The notes under the pieces were generated by a model. That model searched no databases, was not told the origin of the DNA, and worked only from the letters and a program-made list of their open reading frames with translations. Of a stretch of 64,000 nt of DNA, positions 25,080 to 37,800 are shown one piece after another. Positions within the stretch are counted from its first letter, which is position 1; each line of letters opens with the position of its first letter. The stretch comes from Centropus unirufus (taxonomy: Eukaryota > Chordata > Aves > Cuculiformes > Centropidae), in the NCBI GenBank assembly GCA_013397695.1, contig VYZI01000075.1, forward strand, positions 562,342 to 626,341. The letters are read 5' to 3'. The position numbers and the translations under genes are program-made.

Positions 25080-25950
25080 CAAACATGCTACTGCCTGAGC
25101 AATGATGCTCCTCCTGTTACTCTGACCTGCATTCTTGCTTCTAATATTATGTATTACCCTACACTTGGCAAAGCTGACCTGCCTAGGGTCAGCCCTCCTG
25201 AACCACGCTAACAGTCCGGATTTTTCTTTTCAATACTAGTAACTCCACTAAAAACACACACATTAAGTAAAGGCTTCAATTTTCAATCATTTTTTAGGAA
25301 CCCTCACAGCCAATTTGTAACTTTCATGGCTTTTTCTTTTTTTTAGTGGTTGTTATTGCCATTTTGTGTCTTTACAACTTCCTGAACAGAACGTCATACT
25401 TTGTCCAGCCAACTGCCTGACAGAAGTCCAAGAACATTACACCTCCATTTGAAAATCTACGTATATTACATCTGAATTGGACATTGACACATTTATCCAC
25501 CTTTCATCTCATTAAAAATAGGTATCACATTATTTTGACAAGATATATTTTCCATAGCCACATACTTATTGCAAGCAACTAAATTACCATCCTTTAAATT
25601 TTTATTGATCAAAGTTCATGTCAGTCACATCATTATTTTGGCCAGTAAATTGCAGGCTGATAGGTATGTAATGATTTGAGTCATCTTGTTAAACCTCTTA
25701 AAATACTGGTAGGGCACTGCCCTTCAACCAGTCTTCTGAAACTTCCCCAATGTTTTGGAAAAAATATCAACATCAACAACCTGGAGAGTATGTTGTTCAT
25801 CCCTCAGAACTCGGAAATGGATATCTAAAATTCTGCTTATAGAGGCTGAGAAAATACTTGTATAGAGATGGGAACCTCATCACTGGTCGATATTTCTGCT
25901 TTTTCCCCAAATGCAAAATAAGAATTATGACTATAATAAAATTTGCCTTG
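25080..25950 (-). mobile_element. Ancient CR1/L3-like LINE, reverse-transcriptase region
   Basis: Read on the minus strand, this keeps the order of CR1 reverse-transcriptase motifs. NIGEVSEDWLK (25723-25755) corresponds to the family's NTGEVPEDWRK. HYIPISL corresponds to NYRPVSL. INKNLKDGN is followed by AMENISCQNN, matching the INKELKEGN ... MENRSCQTN block. DVIYVDF and LDFCQA resemble the DVIYLDFCKAF catalytic-site neighbourhood. CTTTTTCCCCAAATGCAAAA near 25900 matches the region just upstream in the family. Numerous frameshifts and stops show a dead copy. The strongest similarity covers about 25360-25920; the ends are estimates, and the element may reach 26100. Confidence 0.85.
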
Positions 25951-28900
25951 CCAGGGTTTGTTTTGCCACTAGACATATTTATGTTTTAGTATTGACAGTG
26001 TACGGTCTCCTCTATTTGTCTTTGAGAGTAAACTCATCTACATTACAACAGCTCTTTTCCTGTCCCTATTAGATGGAGCTGGACATCCTATGATGTGGTG
26101 GCTCACAGCAGGCTGCAGTCAATGCCTTGAATTATGTTTTGTTTCAGGGTAGCAGAGAGGATTACCCATCCTCTCTTACAGCTTCAACATCCCTGAAGTA
26201 TAAAAGGCCTCTTATTCCCAACTTTGTAATGACTGAGGAACAGATAATGCCATTTTTAATATAACTTGCCCCTTTGACTCCTATGAGTCTACTTGATTCT
26301 TCCTAAATAAATTGTAACCCTACCCACTGGCATTGCAATCACACAACTTTTTCCGTAAGGTTTCATACTGAAATATTTTATTGTATCATGGCTTGAAGGA
26401 GAGTATTTTATTTTTTGGTTCAGACTACAAGGGAGTTGGCTAACCTGAACAAGGTGGGAAAAGCAGGGATAATGTCTGTGACTTCCTGCATTAAATCATC
26501 TATATAACTGCTACTCAGTAAGATTACAGCATTCCCACATGCATGCAAGTCAGGCTCCCATTCTCCTCCTGTTAAACCACATTTTTCATTTAGTCCTTAC
26601 TGAGTGTCTCTGTAACAGCACACAGGAATCATCAAGACAGACAGGACAATTTTTCAAATAACGTTTTATGAGCACTGCTATGTACTCATTACAAAAATGA
26701 ATCAATACTTTAAGATAACTACTGAAGACAGGAACTCATTCTTTAATTGATATATCTAGGGAGTTACTGTGAAACACACTGATCCAAAATCCCTTTACAA
26801 GACCTGTGTTTCTTTCAATTTAGAAAATACTGCTTAAATAATGGGTGTTAAAATTCCAGATTCATCTGACGCAATACTGTATGTCACTAGATAGAACACA
26901 AGTTTATAGAAACTCTGAAGACTGAGGTTTTAACATCTTTTACTAAAGTAGGAGCATTTTGTCAATGGAAGAAAAGTCCTACAAGCTACATTAAAGTGAC
27001 CAGCCCACCAGACTTCAGTCCTAATGACAAAACACACCCACCTCATGCATTCATAACTCAAGGCAGCATCCCTCTCTAGCTGGAAGTCAAGAGGCAGCAC
27101 TTCTCCCTACTTCAGAATCTTTCAGAAATCCAGTGATCTCATTTAACCTAAAGTGACATAGGTGACCTAGCTAAGAACAAGAATAGCAATAAGGAAACCC
27201 CGTCCTGGACATTCTCAAACCTGATAAAACCGAGGTGTCAGTGCATGACAGCTCACACCCACCTCATCTGCTCTGAGCTCTCAAGCCATCAGCTCCAGCA
27301 GCGCTTCACTCTCACAATGAAGGTCATGGTGTGAGAGAGATTGAGAACTACTGGTCAAGCAGCCAGCAAGGGAGGTAAAGTGCACATCCGCCTGCCCATA
27401 CACAATGCATACACCTTTGCAAATTCCATGAGTGCTGGAGTTTGCTAGTAGCCAGCATTTTTGCCATCCCAACTTAAAAGCTTTCTGGTAAACACCTTTC
27501 CTGGACATAAGGCGCTAACCACCTTGAGACCACATTTTCTTCAACACCCACCTAAGCACACAGGCTTTAAAAGTTACTCCTTTGCCCAGCCTCTCCAACA
27601 TCTGCTCTAAATACAAACTACTTCCCCTTAATGGCATCTAGATGTCATGGCTGCCCTGCTGGTACCATTTCAAATAACAATGGGAATGGAAGCACGTCAA
27701 TTGCAATGACTCCAAGCACATTTAACCACTCTTCTCAGGAAGCAGAAAAAAAAGAATAGTATCTGATTTTTTTGAACTATTTTAATATATTGGAATTCAA
27801 TCTTGTGTTGCAGATTTCACCTAAAAAAAATATATATCCGAAGTGTCCCAAAGTACACAGTATCACTTCACTCCCAACTATCTGGCAGTGCCCCCTCTAG
27901 AATAGCAGTTTTAAGCCACTTTCCTTTTCAACACAGTGCTGAAATACCTACTGGATACGGTAGAGCTCAGCTAGTTATATCATTAGAAACTGAATAATAT
28001 TTGGATTAAAAAATCCTATTTGACTATCCAAGAATAAACTTTTTATTAGAGTAAATTCCTCTTACATTTTAATATATGCATTTCTTTTTGAATCACTACA
28101 CCTTTGTGATCTTTGCATACAGCAACCATATTTATTACAGAAAGTTTGACATTTCTTTTGCCAAGAGCTTGCATCTCTTTCCAGTTTCTTAAAAGAGTAT
28201 TTGCAGGACTGCTGGAGATGGAAGTAGCCCATTCCTAAGCTCAGAGGATCAAAATACCTTGTAAATGTACTGCCAGGCATCATTCAACATTCATGAAGGA
28301 ATATTGTGGCCATTCATACATTCTTGAATTCTTCACTTCACTTGCGTGAGGTGAAACAAAGCATCTGAAAATGCCACAAAGACATAATAATGTTTACCAC
28401 ACACCCTCATGTATCTTCTTCCTTTTCTGGACTATTTTTTCCTTTCTTCATTCAGTTTCTCCTTTCATCTCAGCTGTCTCCTACTTTGCTTCTATGTGCA
28501 CCTAAGGGCATTCTGAGATAAAGGCAACATTCCATTCCTTGGAAAGTACTGCAGCCCAGAAGTAGAACCACTACTAAGCTAAGCTATTGGGGAAAAATTA
28601 TCAAATAAATGAGCAAATGGGGGGTGTGTGTGTTTGATATCACTTGTAAGCAAAAATAAGGCTGTAAAATATTCTGCAGATTTTCCTAGTTGACTTTACT
28701 CTGTAGTCTGCAAGCGTAAAAAGATGCTGTAAAACTCAAAGGGAACAAGTGCTGAAAGTAAAGGGAAGTGCAAAATACCTATTTTCCCCTCCTACCTTTA
28801 AAAATTATGAAGTTTTACAAACTCAACATGTATTGTTTCCTCTTTTTTTTTCTCCCCAACCCCTGCAATTCCTCATTAGAGAACAACAAATCTTGTATGC

Positions 28901-30801
28901 AGGAGAAATCACATTACAACTGCTAATTTACCCATACAGAGGAACATATTTAGCAGATCCTCAAATTTGTCATTATTAAGGACATATATCAGCCCATACT
29001 TAGAAGGTAAGTTTATATTTAGGACCTTCCTGAGTACAGGAAGCAATGCTAATTTTAAAATGAACAGAAACACAAACAAGCTCAGAACTATTTACACCTT
29101 TATAAAGAATAAATTCAGTATATGGCTGTGATCTACAGAGAGCACAGATCATGCTTCTTAAAATAATTTTCAAGGGAATGATTTTCCACGTGCTTTTCTA
29201 CACAAGCTCCCTTTTAGTCAAGAGGAAGCCAAGAAACATCAAAGGCTAAATTGTTCATGAGGATGCCTGAAGAAAAAGGTTCTTTCAGGTCACCATGAAG
29301 GGTAGTAAAGTTCACTCCAGCCTCAGCAATTAAAGAAATTGTTTCCACCTCTACAGGCACTGCTCTCTTGAAAACTGAAGGAACAGCTTATTCAACACAA
29401 ACATGAATGAAAAGTTGACCAGATTGAATAAAAAGACTAAAAATATACTTGGATAACAAAAGACTCTTTTGGAGAGGAAAAAAATTGAGTAGCTAGGCAA
29501 TGCATTAAAATTATTTCCCTGGCTTCCATTCAGATGCTGTCCAAGCACAGCTTCATTGTTTGGCATGTCGCTTGCGTCTCCTCACGTCACCTTCATTCTC
29601 TCATTCAGATAACCTACGGACAAAAATACACAGAGCCCCATTCTAGTACTCAGCAATATTAACACAGTAGCCAGCAGCAATAACTGGGGCCTTCCTGATT
29701 GATAAAGAATTTTTTTAGCCTTTGTGAACTACAGAGCATAGGGAGGGTGAAAGCTCACATCAAACTGAGACATATGACTCTTCCAGGTTTACTTACAAAA
29801 CAGGACGTATTCATCATCTTTGGTGAGAGAGGCTTACCAGCCTACTGCATCTATGCGTTCCCAGAGGAAGAAGACGCAACAAAGGAAGGGGAATGTTGAA
29901 TCTGAAATTCATTTCATCAGCCTAATACACTCTAGATTGATTACAGAAAATTATTTTTCACTTCACTTCTACATCAATGAGTGTTTTTGCTTCTCAGGTC
30001 TCTTTATTGCATAAGATTGGTCCACTTTGGTCATCTGCCACGAAAACGCAGCCAGCACATACCTCAAACTGCATTGCAGAATATACATGAGGAAAGAAAA
30101 AATAACCTTAGGCAGGTAAAACTGCAGAAAGGGATTGTGATTGATGGACACCCTCCCCAACAGCCTTTCAAAGGAGCAGAAACAGCACCACCAAGCAAAT
30201 GAGAATTATCATCTTTGTTGTTTCAGGGGAATGCTGACATTTTATGGTTACAAATCAAGAATAACCAGCTCGCTGTCCAAAGACATGGATGAAGGGCTCC
30301 TGCTGATGAACAGTCTTTGCAGCCCACCTTTCTGGCAGCCTTTGGGTGCTCCTTTCCAAGCACTCCTCCACTAAGCATCGTGCATCTTTTCCAGTCGCCT
30401 TATGCTGCTCTTCACTGCCACCTCACTGTCACAGAAAAAAGGTTCCTCTTCCTCTGCAGAGCAAGAAACAGGATGTACCCTGCACTGCTGTTACATAGCT
30501 GCCTGCCTCTGTAAACCATCCAGGATTACCACTATGGAGCAACAGAGAGACTCGGCTGCAGCAAGACATCGCCTTCCCTTCCATTTTCAGCACCGTTCTG
30601 TTTTGTTAAGCAATATGTCTAAATTGCTAGTAACTGCAAGCAAAATAGGAGGGGTGAGTTAGATAAGAGAGACTTTATGAGCCTTTGGTGCCTTCAAACC
30701 AAAAATGAGGGAAGGCAGGCACACACAAAGGCAATGCTTTTCCACACTGCAGCATCCAGGAGCCACGCTCAGCTGAACACACAGCACACACACAATAGGC
30801 A

Positions 30802-30815
30802 GTTGCCCTGGCAAC
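30802..30815. promoter_or_regulatory. RFX X-box-like palindrome
   Basis: GTTGCC-CT-GGCAAC is a perfect inverted repeat matching the RFX-family X-box consensus (GTnRCC, 0-3 nt, RGYAAC). It sits in a locally GC-richer patch (about 30700-31060). One motif match in an intron is weak evidence of use. Confidence 0.35.
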
Positions 30816-33800
30816 AGCATCACAGGGAAATGTTTCAGTAAAGCTTCCCGCTTTCTGCTAAGGTTACTTTCAGATTACTGCTTAGCACAGAAATCTGTAT
30901 GGAGCAGACAACATCTTGCACCTGTCTTGAACATGCCTGCATGAAGTGATGTGAAGGCCACACCACAGGGAAGAATAAGCCACCCCACAAGCCTACTAGG
31001 GAACCAGTCTCTTGGGCACCAGCACCATCTGACAGAAACAGCTTGCAAGATAATGCATTGTCACCTCACAAAAGAATAAAACTGTGATCTATTGTAATCG
31101 AATTTGGGTGTTTTAGAGGTGTTCTTTAACCTTTTATTTGTTTTCTTTACAATTGTTAGCTTTAAACATGTACAGCATGGTTCTCCCAGAATTTTTCTCT
31201 GCAAGAAGATACTTTAGTTTCTAATACTGACCACCACCTCAAACGATATCCCAAGTAGAAACTAAAAAATAAAACCAGAAAACATCTAAGCTGCTTATTT
31301 TTACACATACTTTTATCCTTTCACTAATGCTGTTAAAAGGTAGTGAAAGTCTATGGTGCGGGATGTATCTTAAAAAAAATGCTCACAAAAAAAAATCACT
31401 TGAATGATCTGTAAGCTTAAATTATATCAGTGAGTTGATTCACCTTGTTTCATTTGAAAAAGCCCACTAATTCCTCTAACACTATGAGATGCATGAAATT
31501 TTCTCATACCAATATTTAAGCTGTGATCAATTGCCACTCCCAAACAAAAAATGAAGAATAAGGACTTGTTCAAAACATAAAACGACCGCCAGTCAGAGAA
31601 ATACTTCCTCATCAGCTCATTCTACTTAAAGGAGAAAGAAGTTTTAAACTTTGGCCTTTTCAAGTTTTTGGTACACAATCTCTTTCCACTGGAGAGCTGC
31701 AAAAGTAACCCCTTGCATAATCAGATGGCAAGATAGAACTGTTTCACAACTTGCTCACGGGTTGCAAATATCCAAAACCAGAAGTTGGCAATGAATCAAA
31801 ACTAATCAAAATTAAATAGGACGGTTTCTAATTTTATGTGCTGCCATCTCTAAAGACAAAGACGTACTTCAAGAACATACTGTTAGGACAAACAATAGGT
31901 ATTTTCAGCATCGACTTCTATATATAGCTCCAACCAAATGGCTGTCACACCAAACCAGATAGCTTCATTAGAAAAGAACACTTCAGGCTCCATTAGAAGA
32001 CAGGTAGTTCAGAACCTGTCTGTTACTGCGGCCTGAAAAGGTCCAATTGTACATCCAGGCAGGTTGTAGAACCTGCAGGTTTCTTGGCCCTCTGTTAATA
32101 AAGGATGTTGCAAAAAAGGTCTTAACTTTACCTCCGGAAGAACAAGCAAGCATAAGACAAAAGGAGCTACTGAGATAATGCCAATAGGACCAAGTTGAAT
32201 CATCCACCATGTAAAGTCATGACTGGGTATCCTAAGGGAGATGCCATCACAAAAAAAAAAATATTTGAATAATTTGAGTACAGGCCTCCAATGTGAATTA
32301 AGGAAATGTGACTACATAATCAAACTTGGCCCTGTGCTCCTAAAAACTTTACATATGCAACAGCTATGATAGAACCAAGTCTCAGGTGCAACACTAGAAA
32401 AGAGCACATAGAACAGCCGCTTTAAAAAGCCTCTCTACTTCTAGCTTGCGGGATGTTTCTAGGGAATTCAGGAAAAGATTACTATTTTCTTTTAAGAGAT
32501 GTAGCTTTTTCCTCTGTCCTTCAAAGTGTGTTCTGCAAGTGATTCCCAGCCCTCACAGTTTCATAACGAGACTAACTATTCAAGACGGGTCTGGGGTAAA
32601 TCAGACAGGTCTCTATACTGTAAAGATAATTTCTCATTTAAACCACCCTTCTTGGGATGCTCCAAATCAAAGAAGCAGAACTTAACGCAAAAGGGAAAGA
32701 TGATCTAACAGAAAATGCCTGGGACTGCAGTTCAAAGAACGCAGCTCTAGTCCCATATCGGGTGGTGCCCAGTGTTAGGTCAGGCAGTCCAGCTGAGCTG
32801 GTGCCTCCGCTCTGTGGCTGTGCGATGCCAGTAGCACTCCTTAAGCGTTTCCATACGAGGCATTTAGGCTGTGTCACTGCAATCACCAAAGCAAAACACA
32901 TAGAGATTAGCAGCAATTAATTCCTAAATGTGCAGTCAGAAGGACCTAATAAATTGTTCAGTAAGTATTTTTTTCCCCTTTCTTTCTTAGAGAACCAAAC
33001 ATTTTTGGTTTTTTAAAGTACTTGTAGGGGAGAAAAAAAATCATCTCTTACCATCAACACCTCTGCAGAAGAAACTCAATTTGAGGACTGTTTCGATTTC
33101 CAATTAGAAGAACGGGAATAGCCTTACATTGTTTCAAACACCATACAATATTAATAGTAAATTAAAATTATTAAAGCAGGGATTTGTATATTAATTTATC
33201 TACTGCATTTAAATCTGGATATATTAAAAATTATTTTCTACTAAGAGAAGAGAATAAATAATTTGATTCCCCTTCTCCTCAGTGAGCTTCTGATCAAGGT
33301 TTAGGAGTACCTAGAAGTCTTTCACCTATAGTCTAAATAAGACACCGGTCCTTAGCACTCAAACACACACCCTAAAAGCAAAATACACAGAAGATAAATG
33401 TTAACTTAAAACAGAAGTCTGCCACTCCTACTCACATATTTATAGCACCAGGGTTGAACATAAGGGAGAATTTAAAATAACGATAAGGATATTAAAGGAC
33501 TCTAAAGTCAAGTAATCAGAAGAGGTAGCATACTAGGCACAAAGAAAAATGTAGCCTAACTATCCCACTACCTGTGAAAGGCATCCACATGTTAAAAAAG
33601 TGTCCAAACAAAGTGGCAATCAAGTACTGCCAATATAGCTTAATAAAGCAGCTTTGAAGAGCAAGAGTTCACATTCAAAGTCAGAGGAGAAAAGGTTGTA
33701 CGTTAATTATGGGAGACATTCCAAGCCCATAGGGGCTGAAATTATGAATTACATTAGAAAAATCTGTGATTGGCTACAGCTTCTCAAGCAGGCCATTTTA

Positions 33801-34806
33801 GTTGCAAGGGCAGAAGCACCAAGTACAGAACATCTGAAGCACTGGGAACATCATCTCCATTAGTAACTAAAGTTAAATTATGGTAAGATATTCTTGGCCA
33901 GCACAGTGTGATGGTAAGTGATCTTATGACAATTTTTTGCTGCAAACAAGGGTTTGCATCTCTGAATTCAAATCGATGCAAAGTTTCTTGAGGAAAGTCT
34001 CATTTTTAATATGGATTTTTCAAGGTTTTTATCAGTGGTCTTTAAGTCACCAATACTGTAACCGTAGTTTGACAGACAACAGTTAGTAAGCTGACATGGT
34101 TTTGAGTTGGATTTGTTAAGATAAAAATAAGATAAATTTTGTGCAATGCCATTTTCACTAGAATAAGAAGAACAAGGTAGGAGTTTACATAACACAGCAC
34201 ACAAGTACAATCTTAAACTGGAAACTAAATGTAAACTCAGAAACTTAGCAGAGGATTTTCCCAAAACAAACATTAAAAATACTACTTTTATTTTTTTCTT
34301 TTAAAGAGGATATTAACCTGGAAATTTAATTTCAGAGGGCAGTTCTTGAAGAACCAATTGTGGTCCTCTGATATATGACAGAATATTGAAAGACCTTCTC
34401 TCAGCAATCAGAAGGGCATATCCACATATGCATTCTCACATTCCCATCAGTCTGTGTCACTCCCGCCCCAGACAGTACAGTTCATAGAGACACAGTTTTT
34501 CAGAAGGGCTGGATGCTGGGACTCTGTAGGCTCAGATGCAATGACTGGCTGTGCAATGCAGCCTCAAGCTTCAGCTCAGGAAGTACAATAGGTCCGTCTC
34601 TCTCCTTATGGGCAACATTCACCAGTTGTCAGAACTGAACAGGATGAACACCGTCCAACTCCATGGTGAGCCAGGAGAGTTAAATTTAAAAAAAAATAAA
34701 AAACCAATAAAAAAACCACATCTTCTCAAAAGATGCAGATTTCAGTAGAACTCTACTAGTCTCTCTGCAATCCTGTCAAAGGAGCTAGTCTTTCCAGAGG
34801 GAGATC

Positions 34807-34823
34807 TTTTTTTTTTTTTTTTT
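34807..34823. repeat. T17 homopolymer
   Basis: The longest single-base run in the window. If it is a poly-A tail it belongs to a minus-strand insertion, but no element body is recognisable beside it. Confidence 0.85.
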
Positions 34824-37800
34824 AAATGAGGTCTGATTAAAATTTAACACAGTTAAATAACATATCTAGGAGCTCAAATAGCCTACTTTTAAAAATGATG
34901 GTAAGTGAAAATTGCAAGACAAGCAGCATCTTTAAAAATCAGCTTCCTTAGGTGTTTAAAACAGTGTAATGAAGTATGATATATGGCAGAGTTTTAAAAA
35001 TTTGAGCTACGCCTTGGTCATTGCCATCCAAACTGCCATAAGACACTGCCCAAATGTGATGGATTTGGGTGCCTTTCACACCAATAGTGCTATTTTAAAT
35101 CAACACTTCTGTTCAAAAGAGTTTAATCCAGATAGTAATCGTAATCAGCAAAATGCTGCTCAGGAGAAACTCTACTTGTTGAGTGACGCAACTGCAGGCC
35201 TCAGGAACGAGACAGGACCAGCAGCCAAAGTCCTGAACATGGGTAAAGACCACATGCAGTCTCACCTTCTCCTTTGGTCACCACGTTAGCGCCATATCCA
35301 CAATTAAAAGTAAAACAAAACAGGAACTAAGAGAAAAATCCTTTAGGGCTTAGCAACACACTACTTAAGAATAAATAGCACATAAGGCACTATGTGATCT
35401 TGTCCACGGCCTGTTGTACACATTGTAAATTGTCTTCTGCAGTTTAAGTCATTTCTCTTTGGAGTGAAAGTCAGGGAATGCTGTCATCGCTATGGTCAGC
35501 ACGTGCTTGCTTACCCTTCTGTGTTTATGCTTACCACTTCAATTTGGAATAGCTTCCAGCATTGTATAAATGCAGAATCAGATAGGTTAGAAAAAAATCT
35601 GTTTAATGCAATATGTGAAAGCAGGGCAGAACATGAACTATAAGATGTTAAATCAATGCCCAGAGCAGCTGATTCTGAAAGCAGCAGTGACACAGAGTGC
35701 TGCCCGTTTCAGTAATCTGCACTGGGAAGTTTCACAGATTTATCTGCAATGACCATAGTTGGGAAGGGAGTTCTTTTTTATTTGTATTACACTGCTGAAT
35801 TATCACAGCAGAACTGCCCTCAGATTTAAACATAAAACTAACACTACTAGGGTCGATGATTTTTTTATATATTCAATTCCCTAAACTGCCTATGCCAATA
35901 AACTAACTGAAGGTGCCTCAGTCTAAGGCATTTCTCTTCCTGCCTTTGAAATGCTATTCATGTTATTGTTCATATATTACACATTAGAAATTATGGCATT
36001 GAGGAGGACTCTTCTTGAGTATCCAAGCTCCTTATAAACCAAAGCCTTGTTTTCAAACACATTTTTCAATAGCATTCTGTGTGAACCTCAAAACAAAACC
36101 CAGACTCCTCAGAGGTCTGAGGGCTCCACACAACTGATTTGCCAACAGCTACAATTAGAAAGAGTTATTGACAGAAAAGCCATTTGTTTTGTCTTCATGC
36201 TGTACCAATATGGATGTAGCACTTAGAATTCAAGCCACGATTAATGGAAGTAGATTGGAGATATACGATCATGCCCTCTGCATTGCTCTGCTTTTTTCAT
36301 CATGCCCCGGAGATCCAAAGCTTAAGATAGACAGGGTCGCAAGTAATAAGCTACCTTCTTCCTCCTCTATTATTTCATTTCAACCTAATCATTGGCAATC
36401 CTTCTGCTTAAGTCAGTAAGTGTTTGGATATAAACCCTTCACCAATGGGGTAGAAGCTTCAGGAGAAGCTGAGAACTTAAGAACCTTCCAAGTTTTGCCA
36501 CCTGAAGTCTGAATGCCTCTGAACCCATTCCTCTTCCATTTTCTGTATTGATAATCAATTCATATTCCAAAAGACACCTGAAAAACATTTCCTTTTAGTA
36601 TGGGCCTTTTCCAACTGAAAATAAGACCACTACCTTTCTGGCTTTCTTTTCTACTCTTAGGTCTCAAATCTCAAGAATGGAAAAAAAAGAACGATATCTC
36701 TCCCCATATAAACCAAAACAATGACACTTAAGGTTAAAACACACTTTTTTTTCCTGTCCAATTCATGTTTCCTGCTTTGCATCTCCTCTTAATGCCGGGA
36801 CATAGATGATCACACACTACACAAAAAGATTTATAAAACAGACTATTTTGAGCCATAGTAATTAAGCACCACAGAGACAAAAGCAGGCAGCAGAGGAAAC
36901 AGAACAAATTTTAAATTATCTCTTTGGATTCTTTTCACCATTCGCTCTTACACTTTACCAAAATTCTTATAACCACTCTTTGTGGATTATTTTTTTTCTC
37001 CCTTTCTTCTGTGTTTATCATTCAATTTATGTAGTTTCCACTTTTGGGGTAATTTTGGCAGGTTCCACTGGTTGCTTAGAGCTGCTCCATTTTTTACAGC
37101 TCCTTTCCTGGTTGTACTGTAATTTTATTCCGAATGTCACCTCCAGCAAGACTAGATTTGCAAGTGAAGAAAGACATGCTCTGAAGTCTTTTTAAACAAC
37201 TGCACGAAGGTCTACAGAGAAACATAGTATATGCCTTTTTCTCTCCTACATCTGAAAAGTGCATGAAAGGCTCCTTAGCAACATTTAACACCCTCTCACA
37301 CAAAACAGCATGCCTCTAGCAGCCTGTCTTGTAGGATAGGATGGTTTCAACCTCTGAAGGAGAAAGAATGTTTCTGTGGACATTTTTGTGCAGAGAAAGG
37401 AAAAGTAACATGGACACTCCTAAAGACACCCAGCAGAAGAAGTGCACGTAGCAGGGGAGCGAAGGGAGAATAAAAGCAGCAGCATCTGTAGCTCCCAGAC
37501 ATGCCCGTTATCCTAACCACATCTTCAACCAATCCTCTCCTATGTTTTGTAAGACAGTGCCATGCTGTGGACACTCTGCTCCTTGCTGCTGCACTCTGCA
37601 GTCCCTGCAGGTACAGTAGGCCTGCTTCCTGACCCACTTTCCTCACCAATCTCTATTTAGCTCTACGCTAGTGATGCTCCTGGCATGACAATCAGATACT
37701 GCAGCCTGCAGTGCAGTTCGTTACAACACATTCGCAAGCTCCTAGTAAATTCAGTGGAAAAGTACTGTATCAACGAAGCCTAATGAAACTGAAGTAATTT

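Noticed and set aside
27280..27370. TTGAGAACTACTGGTC resembling ends of some mammalian DNA transposons
   Set aside because: Only one short word agrees, with no inverted partner or body.
32657..32920. Open frames on both strands in a GC-richer patch, considered as an exon or SINE
   Set aside because: No family resemblance and no convincing splice pair. The weak tRNA-SINE-like words are too few to call.
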